A stretch of DNA of 33,350 bases, from the NCBI GenBank assembly GCA_001970955.1, contig MPUH01000818.1, positions 1 through 33,350 on the forward strand, given 5' to 3'. Of the stretch, positions 9,409-17,668 are shown piece after piece. The stretch's first letter is position 1, and every line of letters begins with the position of its first letter. Both the position numbers and the translations under genes were made by a program. Under the pieces are notes generated by a model. That model ran no database searches, was not told the origin of the DNA, and saw only the letters and a program-made list of their open reading frames with translations. This DNA is from Stentor coeruleus. Lineage: Eukaryota; Ciliophora; Heterotrichea; Heterotrichida; Stentoridae.

Positions 9409-10188
9409 TGCAATTATATTTATTCATAGATATGGTGATTAAAGGTCTGAAGAAAAATGGAAAATTGATGATTTCATTTGAGAGGTGGAAGATATGGGTT
9501 TCGGATTTTAGAGGGTATAAATTAAGAAAATCTTATAGACTTATGCTGTGCAATAAGTAAATTGTATTTAAGAATTTTAGTCGAGTAGAGCTTTTTGAAA
9601 ATATTTAAGAATAATATGGCTTCTTAGGTTTGGAAGTTGATAAATTTTAGTAAAAACTTAAATAATCAGGCTAATATTCAATAAATTTGCTCGTTTTATA
9701 AATTTAATCAATTTTAGTAAAAACTTAAATAATCAGGCTAATATTCAATAAATTTGCTCGTTTTATAAATTTAATCAATTCAAGCAAATTGTTTAGAGCA
9801 AAATATCAGCTCAGCTTTTTAAAAAAAAGCTTTAAATATTTTTTGCAGAAGCTTATTGAAATAATCGCTTTTAAATTGCTAGTTCATATCCAAAAATCAT
9901 CTTAAAATATTATTTCCTCTCATTATCAACTATACAATTACCATAAAAATTCAAACAGCATTTTCCCCATTTAATATCTTTTATTCCTATTTTCGAAAAA
10001 AAATCTTCACACTTTCTCCTATTTACAAATTATTATGACTAACTCTTATTATTATTTTCTAAATCTCCTCTCAATATCAAAGGTAAAAAAATTCTTTATT
10101 ATATTCTAAGCAATAATTAAAAAAATCTTATACCTTATCACACCATATTAAATATTACCTCTAATCTCTAATTCATATCTTTCAAATC
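9409..10188. other. Intergenic region with a tandem repeat
   Basis: 780 bases between two minus-strand genes. The right part (9850-10188) is C-rich and G-poor on the + strand, as expected downstream of the ArfGAP gene. The left part (9421-9540: 30 G, 6 C) is G-rich, as expected upstream of BCAT. It contains the 67-bp tandem duplication listed separately and no gene. Confidence 0.5.
9643..9780. repeat. 67-bp tandem duplication, two copies
   Basis: A 67-base unit beginning AATTTTAGTAAAAACTTAAA is repeated head to tail with no visible difference, followed by four bases of a third start. Unlike the two N-associated repeats in this window, no ambiguous base separates the copies. It may be a real recent duplication or an unresolved assembly overlap. 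Confidence 0.9.
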
Positions 10189-11574
10189 TTACCTTTCATC
10201 TAAATCCTGAAAATTCACATCCTTACCTTTCTCCCAAATAACCTTTTCATCTTCCTCATCCACTTTATCAAAATCTGTTTCTTCTATTTTCAAATCAAGA
10301 CCTCCAACACTTTTATGTTCTTCCCTTTGCCTTAAACAAGTATGAAAATTCGCATAATTGCTAACTGTATCAACAATTCTACTAAAAAACCCACTTGCCA
10401 CATTAGCCCCTTTATTACTTAATTCTTTCCCTTCACCAGCACATTTTTCATATCCTTTATATATCCCAGATTCTAAACTTTCTTTCCCAGTCTGAACCTT
10501 TGAATAAACTGTATCTTTTATTTTCACAGCTTCATTGTTTACAAGTTCCTTTCCAGATTCAACATTTTCATAAATTGTGTTTTTTACTTTATCCACATTT
10601 GTTGCAAGGTTGTCATAGCTTTCAGTGATTTTGTTTTTTGATTGCTGCAGACCAGTTTCGATTTTTTTCCTCCCTACTTCAACACTTTGAAGTATTTTTT
10701 CTTTACTTTTTATAGCACTTGATGCGATGGTTTCTTTGCTAACTTCAACACCTTTTAGGATTTGGGTTTTAGATGCGGATATCCCTTGTTCTAAGCTTTC
10801 TCTACTGTATTCTACCCCATGCCAAAATGTTTCTTTACCTTTTTCAGTTGTTTTTAGTAGGGTTTCTTTACTTGATTCGACTGCTGAAAAGATTTTATCT
10901 TTGTTTAGATAGTTTGTACTCCATTCTAAACTATCCCTTCCATATTCAACAGCTTTTTCTATATGCGCTTTCCCTTTTTCAGTATTAGTTTTGATTTCTT
11001 CACTAACTTTGTTTATAAGGCCATGAGCTTTCTCGTTTATTTCTTTTATTTTTTCGTTTTCTGTAACTTTGCCAAGAAGACTTTTTCCATTTTCAATTGA
11101 ATTTGTGATTTTAGCTTTGAGCTTTCCTGTTAAACTCAAGCTTTCATCTGGTTGAGATGATTCAACTACTTTTAAAGCTTCTTCCATTGTTGGGCTTTTC
11201 GCTTCACAGAGCTCTTGTTTAGCTTCTGACTTTAAATTTTCTCTGTAAAACTTGGCAGCAGCAGTATTGTATTTGTATACAATCTCAGAATAAGTAGGGA
11301 TATTATAACCATTCAAAAACAGTATGAACTTAGAATTTCCTCCAGCTTTCATCATGTCAACATCCTCTTTTATCCAATCTTCACTTAAAGACTTAACTAA
11401 ACTTGTTTTTTCCCCAAGCCTCACATGCTTATCCGCACAGAGTTTACAAAGAAAAATCCCATAAGTCAATGAAGCGAACTCAGTTGGTTCTACAGCACAG
11501 TCGACACAGCGAGAATTTTCGTTTTTTCCAAGCAAATCCTGAAGAGCTAAAGAATAGTCATCACTTTCTTCCAT
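10189..11574 (-). CDS. ArfGAP-domain protein with 11-residue amphipathic repeats
   Basis: A 461-residue protein from the ATG at 11572-11574; a stop lies 27 bases upstream in frame. Residues 15-120 form an ARFGAP1-like domain: zinc ligands C23, C26, C43 and C46 in the CX2CX16CX2C pattern, then MKAGGNSKF and a YKYNTAAAKFYR segment like the LQEKYNSRAAALFR of ARFGAP1. The arginine-finger position (fifth residue after the last Cys; HRxLG in the family) is Val here, HVRLG, with Arg one residue later. Residues about 150-385 are a run of 11-mers such as KGKETFWHGVE and YSRESLEQGIS, predicting a long amphipathic helix. A Gly/Phe segment and an acidic tail follow. ARFGAP1 promotes GTP hydrolysis on Arf at Golgi membranes; whether this one retains GAP activity is uncertain. 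Confidence 0.85.
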   Translation of the reverse strand: MEESDDYSLALQDLLGKNENSRCVDCAVEPTEFASLTYGIFLCKLCADKHVRLGEKTSLVKSLSEDWIKEDVDMMKAGGNSKFILFLNGYNIPTYSEIVYKYNTAAAKFYRENLKSEAKQELCEAKSPTMEEALKVVESSQPDESLSLTGKLKAKITNSIENGKSLLGKVTENEKIKEINEKAHGLINKVSEEIKTNTEKGKAHIEKAVEYGRDSLEWSTNYLNKDKIFSAVESSKETLLKTTEKGKETFWHGVEYSRESLEQGISASKTQILKGVEVSKETIASSAIKSKEKILQSVEVGRKKIETGLQQSKNKITESYDNLATNVDKVKNTIYENVESGKELVNNEAVKIKDTVYSKVQTGKESLESGIYKGYEKCAGEGKELSNKGANVASGFFSRIVDTVSNYANFHTCLRQREEHKSVGGLDLKIEETDFDKVDEEDEKVIWEKGKDVNFQDLDER

Positions 11575-11750
11575 TAAATCTAATAGCCATAAATCCACTT
11601 ATTAATTTTCAACTTAGCCAAACTGCTTAAAATTGTTGAATAATTAAAGCAAAAGAATATGGGAAGTGTGGAAAAAACATATAAAACTGAACCAAAAAAA
11701 GGTTAAGATTTAGCTAATAACCTAGATTAATTTATTAAAAAACTATTTGG

Positions 11751-11909
11751 TTAAGATTCTTCTTCAGAATCAGTATGCAAAGAGTCTTCACCTGAAGAGG
11801 GTTCCTTTGGTCTTCTTTCTATTGGTTTTATGCGACGCAAGGTTTTATCTACTTTATCCTCATCGTTATCTGCCGCATTTGTTGGACCTCCGAATTGCGA
11901 ACTATTCAT
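11751..11909 (-). CDS. Small acidic-tailed hydrophilic protein, 52 residues
   Basis: A complete short gene: ATG at 11907-11909, 52 codons, TAA. The sequence is wholly hydrophilic: an Asn/Gly-rich start (MNSSQFGGPTN), an acidic patch (DNDEDKVD), a basic centre (LRRIKPIERRPK) and a Ser/Glu tail (SSGEDSLHTDSEEES) with several consensus casein kinase 2 sites. Codon use and GC content are those of the neighbouring genes, whereas the flanking DNA is AT-rich and G-poor. The family is not recognised; the layout resembles small intrinsically disordered nuclear or phosphatase-regulator proteins. It sits 176 bases from the ArfGAP start on the same strand. Confidence 0.6.
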   Translation of the reverse strand: MNSSQFGGPTNAADNDEDKVDKTLRRIKPIERRPKEPSSGEDSLHTDSEEES

Positions 11910-12539
11910 TTGCAAGTAAAATAATTATTAACATTTTCTATAATCATTCTATATATCTTATTATAAAATCCATCTTTCATATATAAAGACAAAATGCTTT
12001 TCTTATAAGAAACCTAAATTATCTTCATAAAAAAAAACTTTTCATATACAATTTTATATGAGGAAAATAAACGAAGGATTATTAGAATCATCATTTCGAC
12101 TTAATCGGATAATAAAACTAATAAAATATACTCAAATACTAAATCAAAAACTCTGTTGCTGGGTGATTGCTAAAAGCTAGATATTTTCCTAATTTAAAGT
12201 TAAAATTTGTTTTAGACTTAAAGCTAAAGATTAAAAAAAAATTTTAGATGGTATAAAAGTCAAGACAAAAACAATTATAAACTTTTTTTATCATCCAAAC
12301 TTAATCCTACATAAAATAAGATTCAAATACTAAAAAATAAGGATAATACTAAGACTAAACCTCAAAAAACCATTGAAGGTTCAAAATCTTTAAAACAACA
12401 AAAGTTATTATTAGAAAAATAGAATCCATATACCCTTTTATCTAAACTTTGATTAAAATTCCCTAAAATGTTTATTTTAATTATAAAATTCATTATAAAA
12501 AACTATTTTTGCAAGTTATCTCTACATCTATTATATCTA
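11910..12539. other. Intergenic, nothing recognised
   Basis: 630 bases of AT-rich DNA downstream of the STPGR gene and upstream of the small acidic gene. The + strand is moderately C-rich and G-poor. No long frame, RNA gene or repeat was seen. Confidence 0.5.
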
Positions 12540-13913
12540 TTATATCCATGATATGTTATGAGTCCTTTTGACCATTGATGCTTTTTGCTTATAACTTCCT
12601 GGGCCAACAATTTCTCCACTTCCAATACTTTGAATATAGCTTCCATTTCCTGGTTTAAACCTACTATCCCCACCAATTACATGTCCATTATTATACTGTA
12701 AATCAGTATGATACTGTCCTGGGTCTGGTGAATGGTTTTTTTTCCTATCAAAATGCCTTGAAGATGTTAGTTCAAAAGACACTCCATGATTTCTTACATT
12801 CCACTTAGGTCTTAAATTATAATCCCCAGGTCCAGGGACTGATTTATCTCCAATAGAATGAACATATAAATCACTTAGTTCTTTAAATCTTGGGGATTTA
12901 AAACTTACTGGAGAACTTCTTTTTGATGATGATTTTGGATCATAAGTTCCTGGACCAACTGGGGACTCTTCTTTACCCTTAAATCTTGGCTCTGATGAAA
13001 ATGTATAACCCTCAGCTTTTATTGGGGTTTCCTCATAACGTCCTGGGCCTACTGGATCGAGTTCATATATTTTATTACATTCTCTTTCTGAACTTGATAC
13101 AAAAACAGCACTTGGCATATATTTTTCATTAGATTTTCTTTTACGTACTGGGAACTCTTGGACTATTTGTTTTGCAATATTAAATTTTCTTTCAAGTTTA
13201 GAAACATAACACCCTGGAATTGAAGGTTTTGTTATTTGTAAACTGGGCTCATAGTCCCCAGGCCCTGGTTTGATTCTTTTTCCTTCTTTGAACCTTTCTT
13301 CTTGAGATAAATTCTTTGTATGTCTGATTTTTTCAGTTTGTCCTGTGTAATACACCCCTGGACCCAAATTATCAAATGTTGGGTTTCCATTAGGTAGTCT
13401 GGGCATTTTAGATTTAGAAAACAAGGCTGCAGGGTTTCTTGGTTTAACATTTTCAATTCTCGGTTCATATTCTGCAGGGCTAACTTTCTGACTTTCTCCA
13501 TCATAAATCGCAAGTTCATGACGTTCTAACTGTGGAATTGACGCTGGTACTGGACTTGGATGTATACAAAGGGTCTGAACAACTTTTTGCTGATTTTTTT
13601 CAGCTTTAGTACCTTGATAATAAGCTCCAGGGCCAGGTTTCCATTTACATTCGAAACTAGGAAATCTTTGGGAATTTGAACCAAATGGAGTTTTAAATGA
13701 TGCGATTGTTGATATTGATGATTGCACATAAGCTCCAGGCCCTGGGATATCTTCGTATATTTTGCTGCTCAAATCGCTAACGGCACGTTCGGAACGTCCG
13801 AATATATGACAACCTGATTGTTTTGGAGATGGAGAAGTATAGTAACCAGGCCCTGGGATATCTTTGAGCACTGCAGGATCTGTATTGCGACTAGCTCGAC
13901 TGAGATCTATCAT
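12540..13913 (-). CDS. STPGR/SHIPPO repeat protein (sperm-tail PG-rich)
   Basis: A 457-residue protein built of about ten sperm-tail PG-rich repeats, the PGPGxY motif spaced along its whole length: IPGPGYY, IPGPGAY, KPGPGAYY, LGPGVYY, KPGPGDYE, VGPGRYE, VGPGTYD, VPGPGDYN, SPDPGQYH and VGPGSYK. Between motifs the chain is Ser/Lys/Arg-rich with recurring F.S and RF(K) elements. Proteins of this kind (ODF3/CIMAP, STPG) bind axonemal or cortical microtubules, often inside the tubule lumen, and are expanded in ciliates. A role in cilia or in the cortical microtubule bundles is the natural inference. The start ATG is 13911-13913, ends in TAA. The + strand upstream is strongly G-rich. Confidence 0.9.
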   Translation of the reverse strand: MIDLSRASRNTDPAVLKDIPGPGYYTSPSPKQSGCHIFGRSERAVSDLSSKIYEDIPGPGAYVQSSISTIASFKTPFGSNSQRFPSFECKWKPGPGAYYQGTKAEKNQQKVVQTLCIHPSPVPASIPQLERHELAIYDGESQKVSPAEYEPRIENVKPRNPAALFSKSKMPRLPNGNPTFDNLGPGVYYTGQTEKIRHTKNLSQEERFKEGKRIKPGPGDYEPSLQITKPSIPGCYVSKLERKFNIAKQIVQEFPVRKRKSNEKYMPSAVFVSSSERECNKIYELDPVGPGRYEETPIKAEGYTFSSEPRFKGKEESPVGPGTYDPKSSSKRSSPVSFKSPRFKELSDLYVHSIGDKSVPGPGDYNLRPKWNVRNHGVSFELTSSRHFDRKKNHSPDPGQYHTDLQYNNGHVIGGDSRFKPGNGSYIQSIGSGEIVGPGSYKQKASMVKRTHNISWI

Positions 13914-14593
13914 ATTATAGTAACTTTATAGGGTTTTTTTTAAGGATTTCTGTATGGAAGGAGGTTTTGTTGTGAGTTTTATGAATGGTTTAGGATTAGG
14001 GAATAGTTGATTTATAGAAGGAAATTTGAGGGATTTTGGGTGTAGAAGATATGTTTTTATTATAATTTTAGGCTTTGCTTATTATGGTAGAAAGGTTTTG
14101 TGAAGTGTAAATATGATTTATTTATTGCTAATTACAAGGTTTCTGAAAATCCATTTAGAGATTGATATTTCCTTAGAGGCATATATTTATTTCATATTAT
14201 CAGTAAAAAAAAACAAGATTTTTTATAAAAATACTTTAGAATTTAGATTTAATTGCATGTTGATATATATCACTTGGAACCCAAACAAATTAACTTCTTT
14301 TAAGTCTATATTTAACTAAAATTTATTAAATTTTATTAGTTCTTATTTCATATAACAGTCTTTTAATACAAATATATAAATTTTAGCCGAAAAAATTAAC
14401 AATGAAAAAGAAATCAACACTAGAAAATCCAATTTTGCATTAGATTATGCTCAAAATGCTTCATAGTTACTTAGAGCTTAGTAACTATAAAATTGTATGT
14501 CTCATCTCCTTTAATTTACCACAATTAAAGCTCATTTAATTAAGCCAAATCAAAACATACTCTTTAAATTTTACCTTTAACTAAACATATCTA
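13914..14593. other. Intergenic region containing a gene-fragment copy
   Basis: 680 bases between two minus-strand genes. The first 140 bases are strongly G-rich on the + strand (upstream of STPGR). A decayed copy of the 3' end of the RING gene lies at about 14331-14425 (separate entry). The rest is AT-rich with no gene. Confidence 0.55.
14331..14425 (-). pseudogene. Decayed copy of the RING gene 3' end
   Basis: Bases 14347-14390 match the RING gene's C-terminal coding region (about 14614-14657) at 38 of 44 positions. Read on the minus strand, the copy encodes NLYICIKRLLYE, against NLYIYIKRLLYE in the gene, preceded by an in-frame stop in place of Tyr. It is the remnant of a partial tandem duplication about 267 bases away. 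Confidence 0.75.
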
Positions 14594-15493
14594 CTAAATT
14601 TTCTCAGCTCTTCTTTCATATAGCAATCTCTTAATGTAAATATATAAATTGTAGCCGAACAAAATAAAATTGAAAAAAAAATCAAGTGATACAATAATAA
14701 TAAGCATTAACTCTTGTTTATCCTGTAAATTATCCCTGGTGCATTTATCTGAAGCCCAGTAAATTCCTACAAAAGTCCAAAGAAAAATCAGAAACACGCT
14801 AACATTAAATATTTTTTTCAAAATTTTCAAATCAGTCTTCTTATAATTTTCCAATGCTGAGTTGATTACGAACAGCAAAATTATAAAAAGATGAGATCCA
14901 CACCAACTAAAATGCCAATATCTAAGATAAGATGTGCATTCCTCGAAATTTGAATTAAATGCAAGTCCCGACAAGGCCTAAATAAAAACTACAAGTATTA
15001 AAGCTGGAACACAATACAATAAACTAAGGACAAAAAGCCTTTTACTGATAATATGTATTTTTAAATATTCTGTTTTCTGTCTTGTTTGTATTGTTGGTTG
15101 TATATATGGAGAGTTGATTTCAGGAATTTCATTTAAATGCTCTGTGTTATATCTTGTCGACCTAAAATTAGAATAATTTTTTGCATTAGATTTTGGGCCA
15201 GAAATATGATTTCTTATTGAACTAAAGGTTCGATTTAGATTAGGGGAATCTTTTGATGTTTCAAGCTTTCTGTTTTCTTCTAAGATCCGTTTATTTTCTT
15301 GAATAGCTTCGCTTAACTTAAAATTTATAGCGAAAGAATCAACTCTTACGTCTCTGTAAATACGTCTGCATTCTGGGCATTTTAGTTTATTGTTTTTGAT
15401 TGTCTTTTCAATACATTTTTCGCAAAATGTATGCCCGCAATATAATATTCTTGGCTTTTCAAAGTAGCATAAGCATACTGAACATTCATTCAT
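14594..15493 (-). CDS. RING-finger membrane protein, two exons
   Basis: Exon 1 is 14993-15493 and exon 2 is 14594-14977, joined across a 15-nt intron (14978-14992). The frame is kept and the stop TAG inside the intron is removed; the product is about 294 residues. A C3HC4 RING lies at the extreme N-terminus (C4, C7, C19, H21, C24, C27, C39, C42), as in E3 ubiquitin ligases of the TRIM/RNF type. A Ser/Asn/Arg-rich linker follows. The junction falls inside the first membrane span (VLSLLYCVPALIL then ALSGLAF), and exon 2 adds about three further spans and a basic C-terminus (KRLLYERRAEK). A membrane-anchored ubiquitin ligase with a cytosolic N-terminal RING is inferred. Without splicing, exon 1 would end just after the first span. 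Confidence 0.8.
14978..14992 (-). other. 15-nt spliceosomal intron
   Basis: On the minus strand the sequence is GTAGTTTTTATTTAG. It has GT-AG ends, an A at position 10 and a T-rich body, and differs at two positions (4 and 5) from the intron at 32890-32904. It carries an in-frame TAG whose removal joins two open frames into one RING/TM protein. Confidence 0.85.
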
Positions 15494-16107
15494 TGTTTAA
15501 TATAAATATTTGTAGGAAATATTCATTATGTTTTATTTTAAAGCTTGTATATGGATAGTAAGGAAATATAATGTGGACTTAGAAATATAGAAAAAATATT
15601 TGGATAAAAAATATTGGGTTAAGGTTTTTATGATAGAAAATTATGATTTTTGAAGAAGATAAGGTTAGGGGGTTTTTTGTGAATATTTTGGACTATTTAG
15701 GGTTTTTATATTGATTAGAGCTTTAATGCTGAAGAAAATGATTCTTATAATTGATTTTATGAAGGTATAGGATTTATATGAAGATATATGTAGTTTAATA
15801 AATGAATTGCGTTTATGAATATATAATTATCCTGTATAGGAATTTGATAATTTTAAAAGAAAACTCAATTTTTTTTACTATAAAATATGCTAAAGTACAT
15901 GAAAAATAAATATTATATAGAATATTTAATATTATCAAACTGTATTGATTTCCAATTTATCAAATACTATATTTTTAACATTTTATCATTTTTATAGCAA
16001 AAAGTAAAGATTATTCGAAATTTATTATTAAAGATTTTAGTCTATAAAATTTAATTAAGCTTACTATAATGTAAATTGCCTAATAATTTATCTTATATTT
16101 ATTACTA
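15494..16107. promoter_or_regulatory. Divergent intergenic region
   Basis: 614 bases between the divergent RING and importin-like genes. The + strand is G-rich to about 15780 and turns C-containing and G-poor towards 16107, in line with the orientation-linked skew. No specific promoter element was identified. Confidence 0.5.
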
Positions 16108-17496
16108 ATGTGCTTATCTAATCAACGAATCCTCCAAAAAAATACCAAGTTTTTAAAACCGATCTTTTCTACATCAAGTGAACCCTTTGCAGTCAATCTC
16201 CGCAAGGCCAAAAGATCTGAACTCATCCAAAAAACTCGTCAAAATACTCAATCACACCAATATCATCAAGAATTTTTTGAATACAAAGATAACATCAGGC
16301 TTTTAACAAACCCAGAAAACCTAAACTACAGCATCTCAGAACTCATTCAAGAAATCAATATTTACTTATCCTCAAATCTCCCTTTACAAACCAAACATTC
16401 TGAAGCTCTAAAAATACTCAGAAGTCTTTCAAATATAATTAAAACTACTTCTGACATAGAACTCATAGAAAAATCAATTTGTGTATTTTCCCAATTAATA
16501 ATAAAGCATATAAACTGGGTCAAAACTTTTATGCACATAGAGATTATAAGTTTTTTAATCCCTTTATTGAAGAAATCAAGCATTCTCATCCTAGAAAACA
16601 TACTTTTAGTATTAGGAAGTTTATGTAGTGATTCTGATGATATAAAGATGATGATTTTAAATTCAGAATTTCTTATAAATGTTCAATTCTCTATAGCGAA
16701 TACCCATATTTTACCTACAAAATCTTCTCATACTTTAACATGGGCATTAGGAAACCTCTGTAAATATTCTCATTTGACTATAGAACAAACTGATTTTATT
16801 CTTAATTTGACGACAAATCATATTATTACTTCAGGAGATGATACTTTTAATGATGTTATAAGAATATTATATATAATTTCATACAAATCTGAACATCATG
16901 CAAGATGTATTATAAATCATGGGCTTTTTATATGGTTATTTGGCTTATTAAAATATCATTTTGAGGAAATAAACCTTATAACCCTTAGAACTTTAGGGAA
17001 TATATTATCATGGCTGTCACAAAATCCTCAAATTCTTATAAGTATTTCTGATCTTAATACAATTCAAATGCAAATAACGTCAAGTAGTGTTTTAATCAGA
17101 AAAGAAGCATATTTTGTTTTAAAAAATATAGTCAAAGGAAAGCATTTTTGTATAAAAAACCTTATAAAACACTCAGTTATGAGACTTGTTTTTATTGGGA
17201 TGTTTGATTTAGACTATAATATTAGAAAAGAAGCTACTAATATAATTTCTGAGATTATCGAAAATGCATGTGAAAAAGAATTGATACTTATTTTAAAAAA
17301 AGGCCTTTTGGAGTGTTTGGAAAAAGGCTTGAGGGATAAGGATGATGAGTTCAGAGAAAAATATTATTTAGCTTTTTCACATGTTTTTAGAGTTGTTATG
17401 AATAGTGACAATGATGAAATGAAACAATTTAGAGATTCGAGGGTTTTAGATAAGATTGCCTATGAAATCCAATACAGAGAAAACTTTGATTACTAA
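16108..17496 (+). CDS. Importin-alpha-like ARM-repeat protein
   Basis: A 462-residue all-helical protein. Residues 30-46 (NLRKAKRSELIQKTRQ) resemble the basic importin-beta-binding segment of importin alpha, and T211-C218 (TWALGNLC) matches the third-helix motif of its ARM repeats (TWALSNLC). Further ARM-like units continue to about residue 440. Importin alpha carries NLS cargo into the nucleus together with importin beta. This copy is short (usual length is about 500-550) and divergent. The paired Trp/Asn positions that line the NLS groove are only partly visible: W212 and N216 are clear, others are not. It may be a specialised paralogue or an adaptor with altered cargo. The ATG at 16108 precedes the IBB-like region; ends in TAA. 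Confidence 0.75.
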   Translation: MCLSNQRILQKNTKFLKPIFSTSSEPFAVNLRKAKRSELIQKTRQNTQSHQYHQEFFEYKDNIRLLTNPENLNYSISELIQEINIYLSSNLPLQTKHSEALKILRSLSNIIKTTSDIELIEKSICVFSQLIIKHINWVKTFMHIEIISFLIPLLKKSSILILENILLVLGSLCSDSDDIKMMILNSEFLINVQFSIANTHILPTKSSHTLTWALGNLCKYSHLTIEQTDFILNLTTNHIITSGDDTFNDVIRILYIISYKSEHHARCIINHGLFIWLFGLLKYHFEEINLITLRTLGNILSWLSQNPQILISISDLNTIQMQITSSSVLIRKEAYFVLKNIVKGKHFCIKNLIKHSVMRLVFIGMFDLDYNIRKEATNIISEIIENACEKELILILKKGLLECLEKGLRDKDDEFREKYYLAFSHVFRVVMNSDNDEMKQFRDSRVLDKIAYEIQYRENFDY

Positions 17497-17668
17497 ATTA
17501 TTTAATGATTATTTTAGCTTATGTATGAAAATGGTTATTTTTTTAATAGAAACTAACTTATTAAAAAATATTTTTCATATAAAATTAATAAATTTTTTTT
17601 CTTATTTTCATATCATCATTATAAGCCACAAAAAAAAAATTCCAATATATATTTTTATCTACTTAACC

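Noticed and set aside
14113..14319. 68-residue + strand frame
   Set aside because: Starts amid AT-rich intergenic DNA, composition is Ile/Phe/Leu/Tyr/Lys only, no family; expected by chance.
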